Source: Bradyrhizobium sp. 141
Lineage (GTDB): Bacteria > Pseudomonadota > Alphaproteobacteria > Rhizobiales > Xanthobacteraceae
Assembly (NCBI RefSeq): GCF_023074055.1
Contig: NZ_JADPKR010000025.1
Coordinates: 124,001 to 188,000, forward strand
Direction of reading: 5' to 3'
Length of the DNA: 64,000 nucleotides
The translations under genes and the position numbers were made by a program. How positions within the stretch are numbered: the stretch's first letter is position 1; each line of letters begins with the position of its first letter. Shown here piece by piece: positions 10,758 to 21,316 of the stretch. The notes beneath the pieces were generated by a model. It saw nothing but the letters and a program-made list of their open reading frames with translations, was not told where the DNA came from and did not search any database.

Positions 10758-11267
10758 ATGTCCCATCCCAACCTTCCCATGACCGAGGTCCTCGTCGTCG
10801 CCGATTGCTGGCAGCGCGAGCCCGATTCCGAAGCCGTGATCCAGCGCGCCGTTGCGGCCGCCGCCGAGAGTGTCGACGAAGACGTTGCCGACGCGGAAGT
10901 GGCCGTGATGCTGACCGATGATGCCGGCATCCGCACCCTCAACAGCAACTGGCGCGGCATCGACAAGCCGACCAACGTGCTGTCGTTTCCCGCGCTCCAG
11001 CCGGAGGGTGAGTGGAAGCCGGGCGATGCGCCGCGCATGCTCGGCGATATCGCGATCGCCTACGAGACCATGCGGCGCGAGGCCGACGAGGAACAAAAGC
11101 CGTTCGACCACCATTTGAGCCATCTCGCCGTGCACGGCTTCCTGCATCTGATCGGCTACGATCACGAGAACGAAGTCGACGCCGGGGAGATGGAAGCGCT
11201 GGAGACGCAGATCCTGGCTCACCTTGGAATTCCCGATCCCTATGCAGAGCGCGCAGGGACGCACTGA
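10758..11267 (+). CDS. ybeY: Endoribonuclease YbeY (16S rRNA maturation)
   Basis: 169 residues. The diagnostic UPF0054 metal motif HGxLHLxGYDH is present as HGFLHLIGYDH, near residues 126-136; its three histidines bind zinc. Upstream of it NVLSFP is the second conserved block. YbeY processes the 3' end of 16S rRNA and takes part in ribosome quality control. It lies 61 bp after phoH and 1 bp before the preferred start of the CBS protein, so an operon is likely. Confidence 0.95.
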   Translation: MSHPNLPMTEVLVVADCWQREPDSEAVIQRAVAAAAESVDEDVADAEVAVMLTDDAGIRTLNSNWRGIDKPTNVLSFPALQPEGEWKPGDAPRMLGDIAIAYETMRREADEEQKPFDHHLSHLAVHGFLHLIGYDHENEVDAGEMEALETQILAHLGIPDPYAERAGTH

Positions 11268-11268
11268 G

Positions 11269-12387
11269 ATGCCGGATTCCGACCCAATTCAGGACAACCC
11301 GCGCCATACGGCCAACCTCCCCGCCGTGGTGACCCAAGGCGAAGTGATGCGCCCGACCGCGGAAGGATGGCTGCTGCGCGCCATCCGGACGCTGTTCGGC
11401 TGGAAGGCGGGATCGGTGCGCGACGACCTCCAGGTCGTGCTCGATGCGACGACGCCTGGCGACTCCGGCTTCTCCGCGGTCGAGCGCACCATGCTGCGCA
11501 ACATCCTCGGACTGCACGAGCGCCGCATCGCCGACGTCATGGTGCATCGCGCCGACATCATCGCAGTGAAGCGCGACATCCCGCTCGGCGAGTTGATGGA
11601 CCGCTTCGAAAGCGCCGGCCATTCGCGCCTCGTGGTCTACAACGAGACGCTCGACGATCCCGTCGGCATCGTCCACATCCGCGACCTGCTCGCCTTCATG
11701 ACCGCGCGTGCCCGCGTGTCGGAAGCCACCAAGACCAAGCGCAAGAAGCCGCTGCCGGCCGGGCTCGACCTCCGCGCCGTCGATCTCGCGCTGCCTCTCG
11801 AGGATGCGCGCATCATCCGCAAGCTGCTCTACGTGCCGCCATCGATGCGGGCGATCGACCTGCTCGTGCAGATGCAGGCCACGCGCATCCATCTGGCGCT
11901 GGTGGTCGACGAATATGGCGGCAGTGACGGGCTGGTTTCGATCGAGGACATCGTCGAGCAGATCGTCGGCGAGATCGACGACGAGCACGACAGCGACGAG
12001 CCGCCCTCGATCGTACGCCTGCCCGACAACGCCTTCATCGCCGACGCTCGCGCCAGCCTCGACGACGTCCGCTCGGTGATCGGCGAGGATTTCGTCACCG
12101 GCGAAGCCGGCGAGGAGGTGGAGACGCTGGGCGGCTATCTCGTCAGCTTCGTCGGGCGTCTGCCGGTGCGCGGCGAGGTGATCTCGGGCCCCGGCAATTA
12201 CGAGGTCGAGGTGCTCGATGCCGATCCGCGGCGCGTCAAGCGGCTGCGCATCGCGACGCGCAAAGAGCGTCCCGCCCCGCGCACCCAGCGCGAGAGCCGG
12301 CGTCGCGAGGCCGCGCCGGACAGCGGTCAATCGCCGGCCAATGACACGCCCAGCCCGCCGCCGAGCGACGGGACCGGCCAACAGTGA
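11269..12387 (+). CDS. CorC/HlyC-type CBS-domain protein (hemolysin-like, magnesium/cobalt efflux family)
   Basis: 372 residues from the ATG at 11269 (MPDSDPIQDNPRH). Earlier in-frame ATGs at 11224 and 11242 would overlap ybeY. GCAGGGA precedes 11269 at a suitable distance. Two CBS motifs are present (VMVHRADIIAVKRDIPLGELMDRF and YVPPSMRAIDLLVQM). The TlyC/CorC C-terminal transporter-associated domain follows DEYGGSDGLVSIEDIVEQIVGEI. There is no transmembrane DUF21 part, matching the soluble CorC form. The C-terminal tail (about 50 residues) is polar and Arg/Pro-rich. It sits between ybeY and lnt in the conserved operon. Confidence 0.9.
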   Translation: MPDSDPIQDNPRHTANLPAVVTQGEVMRPTAEGWLLRAIRTLFGWKAGSVRDDLQVVLDATTPGDSGFSAVERTMLRNILGLHERRIADVMVHRADIIAVKRDIPLGELMDRFESAGHSRLVVYNETLDDPVGIVHIRDLLAFMTARARVSEATKTKRKKPLPAGLDLRAVDLALPLEDARIIRKLLYVPPSMRAIDLLVQMQATRIHLALVVDEYGGSDGLVSIEDIVEQIVGEIDDEHDSDEPPSIVRLPDNAFIADARASLDDVRSVIGEDFVTGEAGEEVETLGGYLVSFVGRLPVRGEVISGPGNYEVEVLDADPRRVKRLRIATRKERPAPRTQRESRRREAAPDSGQSPANDTPSPPPSDGTGQQ

Positions 12388-13997
12388 GTCCGTTCCAGCG
12401 ACTTCGGCAGATTGCGCTTGCCATCATCCTCGCCTGGGGATGGAAGCGCGCCGTCATCGCCATGGCGGCCGGAGCACTGTCGGTGCTGGCACTGGCGCCG
12501 TTCAACCTCTTCCCGGTGCTGTTCATCACCTTCCCGGTGCTGGTCTGGCTGATCGACGGCACTGGGGCCGGACGATATCGCGGTGTCCCGGCCGCGGCGC
12601 TGACCGGCTACTGGTTCGGGCTCGGCTATTTCGTGCCCGGCCTCTACTGGATCGGCTACGCCTTCTTCGTCGATGCCGATGTGTTCGCCTGGCTGACGCC
12701 GTTCGCCGTGCTCGGCCTGCCGGCCTATCTGTCCATCTTCACGGCCATTGGCTTTGCGCTGGCACGCCTGCTCTGGACCAAGGACGCCACGCGGGTGCTT
12801 GCGCTCGCGGCAAGCCTCACCGTCAGCGAATGGTTGCGCGGCCACGCGCTGACCGGCTTTCCCTGGAACGCGTTCGGCTATGCGCTATCCGAGCCGCTGC
12901 CGCTGGCGCAGACGGCGTCGCTGATCGGCCTGTGGGGCATGACGTTCCTGACGGTTGCGATCTTCGCGAGCCCCGCCACGCTGATCGACCGCACGTCCGA
13001 TCGTCGCCTGCCGTGGCGCGTGTCGGCGGCGGCAATTGCGCTCTTGCTTGGCATGAGCATCTTTGGCGCGATCCGCCTGTCGCTGCATCCGACCACGATG
13101 GTATCAGGCGCCAAGTTGCGCCTGATGCAGCCGAACCTGCAGCAGGACGCCAAATTCAACTACGCCGCCAAGACGGAGGTGATGAAAAAATACCTGGCGC
13201 TGTCGGACCGCGCCTCCGGCCCGCAATCGACCGGCGTGCGCGATGCCACGATCCTGATCTGGCCGGAATCCGCCTTTCCGTTCTTCCTGACCCGCGAAGC
13301 CGACGCGATGGCACAAATCGCCGAGCTATTGCCGAAAGGCACCGTGCTGATCACGGGTTCGGTCCGCGCGCCCGACCTGCCGCGGGGCACGCCGATCACG
13401 CGTGCCTATAATTCGATCTACGTCATCGATCACGACGGCAGCGTGCTCGCTGTGTACGACAAGTTGCATTTGGTGCCGTTCGGCGAATTTCTTCCTTACC
13501 AGGCGCTGATGGAGAAGCTCGGTTTCGAGCAACTGACGCGTGTGCGCGGCGGCTTCATTCCCGGCACGGTGCGGCATGCGCTGCCGGTACCCGGTGCACC
13601 GCCCGCGCTACCCCTGATCTGTTACGAAGCCATCTTTCCCGGCGAAGTGGCCGGACGCAATGAGCGTCCGGGCTGGATCGTGAACCTCACCAATGATGGT
13701 TGGTTCGGCATCTCGACCGGCCCCTATCAGCATCTGGAGCAGTCGCGGATGCGCGCGATCGAACTCGGATTGCCGCTGGTTCGCTCCGCCAATACCGGCG
13801 TTTCCGCAGTGATCGATCCGGTGGGCCGCACCGTCGCCAGCCTCGGTCTCGGCATCGAAGGCATTTTGGATGCAAGCCTGCCCGCCGCGATCCCGCCGAC
13901 CATCTATGCGCGGGTGGGCGATGTGCCCGCCGCCATGCTCGTCGCGCTAGCCGTGGTTCTGGCCGTCCGGCGGCGTGTCGCCAAGCCGCATCGCTGA
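12384..13997 (+). CDS. lnt: Apolipoprotein N-acyltransferase
   Basis: 537 residues from a GTG start overlapping the previous stop (GTGA). N-terminal hydrophobic segments give about six to eight membrane helices. A periplasmic nitrilase-fold domain follows, with Glu295 (in IWPESAFPF), the Lys of YDKLHLVPFGEF and Cys413 (in LICYEAIFP) as the catalytic triad. Lnt transfers the third acyl chain to the N-terminal Cys of lipoproteins at the inner membrane. In Sinorhizobium the equivalent gene (actA/lnt) is needed for acid tolerance and neighbours phrR, the same order as here. Confidence 0.95.
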   Translation: MSPFQRLRQIALAIILAWGWKRAVIAMAAGALSVLALAPFNLFPVLFITFPVLVWLIDGTGAGRYRGVPAAALTGYWFGLGYFVPGLYWIGYAFFVDADVFAWLTPFAVLGLPAYLSIFTAIGFALARLLWTKDATRVLALAASLTVSEWLRGHALTGFPWNAFGYALSEPLPLAQTASLIGLWGMTFLTVAIFASPATLIDRTSDRRLPWRVSAAAIALLLGMSIFGAIRLSLHPTTMVSGAKLRLMQPNLQQDAKFNYAAKTEVMKKYLALSDRASGPQSTGVRDATILIWPESAFPFFLTREADAMAQIAELLPKGTVLITGSVRAPDLPRGTPITRAYNSIYVIDHDGSVLAVYDKLHLVPFGEFLPYQALMEKLGFEQLTRVRGGFIPGTVRHALPVPGAPPALPLICYEAIFPGEVAGRNERPGWIVNLTNDGWFGISTGPYQHLEQSRMRAIELGLPLVRSANTGVSAVIDPVGRTVASLGLGIEGILDASLPAAIPPTIYARVGDVPAAMLVALAVVLAVRRRVAKPHR

Positions 13998-14219
13998 TTG
14001 CAGCCTCGTCAGCAACGCGGCCGGAAACTTTTGACAACCGCAGTCCCACGGTTGACAGACTGCACGCGGGCTCCCCATTCTGCGCCGGCTGCAAAAGACA
14101 GTGGTGCGTTGCTAAATTTCTCCGCAATGTTTCCCAATAAGAGGGTTTGATTTGACGATGCTTGCACCTGAGGCATTCCTAAAGATTGCGCTGAGGGTGG
14201 TGTTTGGAGGGCTGAGGAA
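13998..14219 (+). promoter_or_regulatory. lnt-phrR intergenic region with tandem TTGACA
   Basis: These 222 bp contain two TTGACA hexamers, at 14031-14036 and 14052-14057, whose starts are 21 bp apart (two helical turns). Either could be a -35 box, but neither has a convincing -10 at 16-18 bp. They may instead be half-sites for a regulator of the next gene. GGAGGGCTGAGGAA directly before 14220 gives that gene a strong ribosome binding site. Confidence 0.35.
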
Positions 14220-14633
14220 ATGTCGAAAGCGCCCAACCCTGTTGACAAATATGTCGGCAGTCGCGTGCGTATGCGCCGCATCATGTTGGGCATGAGCCAG
14301 GAGAAGCTCGGTGAAGCTTTGGGCCTGACTTTCCAGCAGATCCAGAAGTACGAGAAGGGCACCAACCGGGTCGGCGCGAGCCGCATCCAGCAGATCGCCG
14401 AGATTCTCCAGGTACCCGTGTCGTTCCTGTTCGAAGGCGGTCCGAGCGGCGTGCCGGGTCCGAACGGCTTCAGCGAAGGTGCCTCGCCCTCTTACGTGTC
14501 GGACTTTCTCGCGACCTCCGAAGGACTTGCCTTGACCAAGGCGTTCACGCGAATCACCGACTCGAAGATGCGCCGCTCGATCGTCGATCTCGTCGAGCAG
14601 ATCGCGGCTCGCGAAGGGCCCGACAAGCGCTGA
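14220..14633 (+). CDS. XRE-family transcriptional regulator, PhrR-like
   Basis: 137 residues. The N-terminal Cro/C1 helix-turn-helix (VRMRRIMLGMSQEKLGEALGLTFQQIQKYEKGTNR in outline, residues 17-51) is followed by a conserved VPVSFLFEGGP and an alphaproteobacterial C-terminal extension ending DLVEQIAAREG. Proteins of this exact layout downstream of lnt include rhizobial PhrR, reported to be induced by low pH. The identification rests on synteny plus architecture. The target genes are unknown. Confidence 0.8.
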   Translation: MSKAPNPVDKYVGSRVRMRRIMLGMSQEKLGEALGLTFQQIQKYEKGTNRVGASRIQQIAEILQVPVSFLFEGGPSGVPGPNGFSEGASPSYVSDFLATSEGLALTKAFTRITDSKMRRSIVDLVEQIAAREGPDKR

Positions 14634-14749
14634 CGCGCCTTCTCAATGGCGATTTGAGACCGCGTCAAATCTGGCCTATGTCGTCATTTATGGCCGCGCC
14701 TTGATGCGCGTCCGCTTCGATGATGCGATTCAAAGGCACAGATGCGTCC

Positions 14750-15877
14750 ATGGCCAGCTCCAATTGGTTCGATTCCCAAACTATTCTCGATGGCATCCGC
14801 CGCTGGGTGGAGGTCGAGACGCCGACGGAAGCGCCTGAACAGGTCAACAGGCTGGTCTCCATGGTCGCGGACCAATACCGCGATCTGCCCGTCACCCTGG
14901 AGCGCATCGCCGGCGTCGATGGCTGCGGCGATCATCTCCTGGCGCGGTCGAATTGGGGCCAGGACCGGCCGGGCATCCTGGTGCTGAGCCACCTCGATAC
15001 CGTTCATCCCATGGGATTCATCGAGCGCCTGCCGTTCAAGGTCGAAGGCGACGTCGCGTTCGGTCCGGGCATCTACGACATGAAGGGCGGTGCCTACATC
15101 GCCCATCACGCCTTTCGCGCGCTGTGCGCGACGGCCGAACGCTCGCCGCTAGGCATCACGCATTTGTTCACCTCCGACGAGGAGATCGGCAGCCCCACCT
15201 CGCGCGCACTCATCGAGCAGGAAGGGCGCAACGCCAAATACGTGCTGGTGACTGAACCGGCGCGTGACGGCGGCAAGATCGTCACCGGACGTAAAGGCGT
15301 CGGACGCTTCCGCGTGCTCATCAAGGGCGTGCCGGCGCATGCCGGCTCCCGGCCCGAAGACGGCCGCAGCGCCGTCCGCGAGCTCGCCAACGTCATCCTG
15401 GCGCTGGAAGGGATGAACGACCTCGCGCGCGGCGTCAGCGTCAATGTCGGTGTGGTGCGCGGCGGCACGCGCCCCAACGTCACGCCGGAAGAGGCCTATG
15501 CCGAAGTCGATCTGCGCGTACTGAGCCTCAAGGACGCCGACGAGTTCGTCGGCAAGATCCTTGGGCTGACGTCGAAGACCGAAGGCGTCACCGTCGAGGT
15601 CACGGGCGGGCTCAATCGGCCGCCTTACGAGAAGAGCAATGCAGGCGCCTCACTCTACGAGCATGCGAAGACGGTTGCCGCCGAGATCGGCTTCGAGCTG
15701 ATCGACACCCATACCGGCGGCGGCTCGGACGGCAATTTCACCGCCGCGCAGACCGCAACGCTCGACGGACTCGGCGTCGACGGCAAGGGCGCGCACACCC
15801 ATTATGAGCAGCTCTATATCTCGTCGCTCGCACCGCGCGCGCGGCTGCTCCATCGCCTGTATCAGACGCTGCGATGA
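14750..15877 (+). CDS. M20-family metallopeptidase, glutamate carboxypeptidase-like
   Basis: 375 residues from ATG 14750 (MASSNWFDSQTIL). The M20 metal ligands are visible in order: His in SHLDTVHP, bridging Asp in YDMKGG, the catalytic Glu-Glu in TSDEEIGSP, Asp/Glu in VTEPARDGG, and the C-terminal His in GAHTHYEQLY. The dimerization domain lies between (GVPAHAGSRPEDGRSA). The pattern resembles carboxypeptidase G2-like enzymes that release C-terminal Glu, but the substrate is inferred. It overlaps trmB by 4 bp (ATGA). In many alphaproteobacteria the gene between phrR and trmB is metK, not this one. Confidence 0.88.
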   Translation: MASSNWFDSQTILDGIRRWVEVETPTEAPEQVNRLVSMVADQYRDLPVTLERIAGVDGCGDHLLARSNWGQDRPGILVLSHLDTVHPMGFIERLPFKVEGDVAFGPGIYDMKGGAYIAHHAFRALCATAERSPLGITHLFTSDEEIGSPTSRALIEQEGRNAKYVLVTEPARDGGKIVTGRKGVGRFRVLIKGVPAHAGSRPEDGRSAVRELANVILALEGMNDLARGVSVNVGVVRGGTRPNVTPEEAYAEVDLRVLSLKDADEFVGKILGLTSKTEGVTVEVTGGLNRPPYEKSNAGASLYEHAKTVAAEIGFELIDTHTGGGSDGNFTAAQTATLDGLGVDGKGAHTHYEQLYISSLAPRARLLHRLYQTLR

Positions 15878-16584
15878 GCGAGCGCAAATCAGACCCCGAT
15901 CGCGAGGACAGCGAGCGCGCCTTCTTCGGGCGCCGCAAGGGCCACAAGCTCAGGCAGCACCAGGCCGAGCTGGTGGATCATCTGCTGCCGCATCTTGCGC
16001 TCGACATCGACGGCGAAACGCCAGCGAACGCCCGCGAGATCTTTGACCCCGCAGCCGAAGATGTGCGGCTCGAGATCGGCTTCGGCGGCGGCGAGCATCT
16101 CGCGGCCGAGGCACAGAGCTTCGCCACGACGGGCTTCATCGGCTGCGAGCCTTATGTCAACGGCATGGCAAAGATCCTCGCGCAGATCGAGGCCGCCAAC
16201 ATCGGCAACATCCGCCTGTTCGCCGGCGATGCCGCCGAACTGCTGGCCTGGCTGCCGAAAGCATCCCTGTCTCGGATCGACCTGATCCATCCCGATCCCT
16301 GGCCGAAGCGGCGGCACTGGAAACGGCGCTTCGTTCAGGACAGGACGATCGCCGCGATGGCGCGCGTGCTGAAGCCGAACGGCGAATTCCGCTTCGTCTG
16401 CGACATCGACGATTACTGCGCCTGGACGCTGTCGCATCTTGCGCGTTCGCAGGATTTCGTCTGGCTTGCCGAACGCGCCGACGACTTCAGGCAGCCATGG
16501 GACGGCTACACCATGACGCGCTACGGCCGGAAGGCCGCACGCGAAGGACGTAAGGCCGCGTATTTGCGGTTCAGGCGAGTGTAG
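15874..16584 (+). CDS. trmB: tRNA (guanine-N7-)-methyltransferase
   Basis: 236 residues, class I SAM-dependent methyltransferase. The family motifs are LEIGFGGGEHL (SAM loop), IGCEPYVNGMAKIL and DLIHPDPWPKRRHWKRRF, the last being diagnostic of TrmB. It makes m7G46 in tRNA variable loops. The ATG overlaps the stop of the peptidase gene, so the pair is coupled. Confidence 0.95.
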   Translation: MSERKSDPDREDSERAFFGRRKGHKLRQHQAELVDHLLPHLALDIDGETPANAREIFDPAAEDVRLEIGFGGGEHLAAEAQSFATTGFIGCEPYVNGMAKILAQIEAANIGNIRLFAGDAAELLAWLPKASLSRIDLIHPDPWPKRRHWKRRFVQDRTIAAMARVLKPNGEFRFVCDIDDYCAWTLSHLARSQDFVWLAERADDFRQPWDGYTMTRYGRKAAREGRKAAYLRFRRV

Positions 16585-16610
16585 ATTTCTTGTGCGCCCC
16601 ACCCGCGATC

Positions 16611-16695
16611 GTCATGCCCGGGCTTGTCCCGGGCATCCACGGACTTTGCCTCGTGCACACAGAACGTGGATGGCCGGGACAGGCCCGGCCATGAC
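16611..16695. repeat. Palindromic repeat, family B (copy 2)
   Basis: The same nested double-hairpin plan as 4654-4737: GTCATGCCCGGGC at the left end, CCCGGCCATGAC at the right, and an internal ATCCACG/CGTGGAT pair. It lies between the convergent ends of trmB and the DUF2336 gene, where its hairpins might also end transcription. Confidence 0.85.
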
Positions 16696-16713
16696 GGCAA
16701 GACCTGAACTTGG

Positions 16714-17796
16714 CTAGATCGTCCGCCGGTTGCGCCAGAAATTCACGACGCGCTCGGCGGTCGTCGGCATCAGGCGCGTGAAGTTCACGCGGGCGGCCTC
16801 GATGTCGGCATCAGCAGGCGTGCGGTGCGGACCGTACCAGAGCAGGACGAGCGCGCGCACCGTGGGCCAGCCCAGATTCAGCACGCGGCCGATGATGAGA
16901 ATCGGATCGTAGCGGTCGCCTGCGACCAGGCGATCGAGAACCGAAAGACGGACGCCGGACATCGCCGAGAGCGAAGCGATCGATTCCTCGTATTTGTGCG
17001 CCTTGGCAAAGCCCAGCAGCGCGCTCTCGCCGAGATGGCCCTCGCGATGCAAGGTGAGGACCGTGCGCTGTGCCCCTGAGAAATCGCGCCGCGGCCCCGG
17101 CGGCAGCGCGGCCTCCTCGATCGCCGCCATCGCGCGCTTGATCTCGACCTGGCGGGCGGGGTTGACCACGCTGGAGAGGCGCCGGCGGATGACGTCGAGC
17201 GTCCCATCGAGAAGCTCTTTCAGGTGCTCGCCCGAAAGGTCGCGGCGCTGACCGATCTTGAGTGTCAGCACACCGTCCTGCGCCGCGCGCTTGATCATCT
17301 CGGAATAGCTGCTCGGCGAGAACACCGCGCCGGCATTGCCCGCGGCGCGGCGCACCACGTCGCGATCGCCGCGCTCGACCAGCACGTCGGTGATCTCAGC
17401 CGACAATGCGGGCCGCTCCGTCATCGCCAGAAGATGGCCCTGGCCCTTCAGCCGCGCGATCTCGACCAGAGCGGAATCATCGAGCACGGGTGAGCGGCGC
17501 AGCACGGGGGCCGCCACCATGATCTCGTTTTCGCGCGCGAGTTGATTGACCAGGTGCGGCGGCGCGTTGTTCAGGCGCGAGAAGCGCTCGGCCAGGTCAA
17601 CGCGCGAGGCAAGCTCCGCATGCGGCACGAGATCGATCAGAAGATTGTCGAAGAGATCGATGAGTTCGGGACGAAGGTTGGCGGAATCCTGGAAGAACAG
17701 TTCGGAGATGGCGCGCGCGATCTCGCCGCGTCGCCGCGGATCGCCGCGTTTGACGATATCGTCCAGTCCGGGAATGAGCGACGTGGCAACGGTCAT
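16714..17796 (-). CDS. DUF2336 protein of unknown function
   Basis: 360 residues from the ATG read at 17796-17794 (MTVATSLIPGLDDIVKRGD). An extension to 17919 has no support. The protein is predicted all-helical with HEAT-like repeats. Segments such as DPRRRGEIARAISELFF, DSALVEIARLKGQGHLLAM and RDVVRRAAGNAGAVFS are the DUF2336 pattern found almost only in alphaproteobacteria. The function is unknown to me. It stands alone, convergent with trmB and divergent from the rimP-nusA promoter. Confidence 0.75.
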   Translation of the reverse strand: MTVATSLIPGLDDIVKRGDPRRRGEIARAISELFFQDSANLRPELIDLFDNLLIDLVPHAELASRVDLAERFSRLNNAPPHLVNQLARENEIMVAAPVLRRSPVLDDSALVEIARLKGQGHLLAMTERPALSAEITDVLVERGDRDVVRRAAGNAGAVFSPSSYSEMIKRAAQDGVLTLKIGQRRDLSGEHLKELLDGTLDVIRRRLSSVVNPARQVEIKRAMAAIEEAALPPGPRRDFSGAQRTVLTLHREGHLGESALLGFAKAHKYEESIASLSAMSGVRLSVLDRLVAGDRYDPILIIGRVLNLGWPTVRALVLLWYGPHRTPADADIEAARVNFTRLMPTTAERVVNFWRNRRTI

Positions 17797-17933
17797 GAAA
17801 ACAACTCGATCAGGGCACGCCGCGGGTGCGCCCTTGGTCCAAGCCGCCCCACAATCAGGGAATTTAGCCCCCCGAGGTGAAAGAAGCGTTAGGCCCGGGA
17901 CGCCGCGAATCGGGCGCAAAAAGCCCCATTTGA

Positions 17934-18924
<991 letters not shown>

Positions 18925-18926
18925 CC

Positions 18927-20537
<1,611 letters not shown>

Positions 20538-20560
20538 GGACGAAGGAGGATGTCGCCCGG

Positions 20561-21244
20561 ATGCTCACCGATACTGACCCCGAACTCGACCATGGACCGC
20601 GGACCGAAAGGTCCGCGACCATGCGGATGTGCGCGGTCAGTCGGCAGGTCCGGCCGATCGACGAGCTGATCCGCTTCGTCATTTCGCCGCAAGGCGACGT
20701 GGTTCCAGATCTCAAGCGCAAGCTGCCCGGACGCGGCATGTGGCTCACAGCCTCCCGCGGGGTGGTTGCGGAAGCCGTGCGGCGTCACCAATTTAGCAAG
20801 ACCTTCAAGCGCGAGCTGCGCATCCCCCAGACGCTTCCTGCCGACATCGAGGCGCTCCTGGTCCGGAGCGTGACGGAAGCCCTTGGGATCGCCGCCAAGG
20901 CCGGCCAGGTTGTGGCCGGCTTCGGCAAGGTCGAAAGCGCCCTTGGGGAAGGCACGGTCGAGGTCCTGATCCACGCCAGCGACGGGGCCGCGGACGGAAT
21001 CCGCAAATTGGACATGCTGGCGCGTCAAAATACCGGAAATCGCGGCGCCAAGCCGCAGATTCCCGTCGTTACCGCACTGAAATCGTTAGAATTGGATTTG
21101 GCACTGACCCGGTCAAATGTGATACATGCTGCCGTGCTCGCGGGCCCGGCGAGCAAGTCATTCCTGTCACGTAGCCAGATGCTGGTCCGATACCGGATGG
21201 CGGACGCTGACAAGACTGCCGAAAAGCCCGGCCAGGATTTCTGA
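20561..21244 (+). CDS. RNA-binding protein, YlxR (DUF448) fused to an L7Ae-like domain
   Basis: 227 residues. The first half is YlxR: RMCAVSRQVRPIDELIRFV and the KLPGRGMWL motif. The second half (from about residue 100) resembles L7Ae/L30e/Gadd45-type RNA-binding folds (LGIAAKAGQVVAGFGKVESAL, a kink-turn-binding signature). In Firmicutes the two are separate genes (ylxR, ylxQ) in the same operon position. Here they are fused, as in many alphaproteobacteria. The role is probably in RNA or ribosome handling or nucleoid association, unproven. It lies between nusA and infB. Confidence 0.88.
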   Translation: MLTDTDPELDHGPRTERSATMRMCAVSRQVRPIDELIRFVISPQGDVVPDLKRKLPGRGMWLTASRGVVAEAVRRHQFSKTFKRELRIPQTLPADIEALLVRSVTEALGIAAKAGQVVAGFGKVESALGEGTVEVLIHASDGAADGIRKLDMLARQNTGNRGAKPQIPVVTALKSLELDLALTRSNVIHAAVLAGPASKSFLSRSQMLVRYRMADADKTAEKPGQDF

Positions 21245-21316
21245 GAGACAACCACGACCCGATAGGACGGTGCGGCAACGCACAACGTTAACAAAGATCA
21301 GGATTAGGACTGCTGA

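Noticed and set aside
14634..14749. A leftover SAM riboswitch before the M20 gene, where metK might have been
   Set aside because: No SAM-II-like pseudoknot pattern could be drawn convincingly in these 116 bp.
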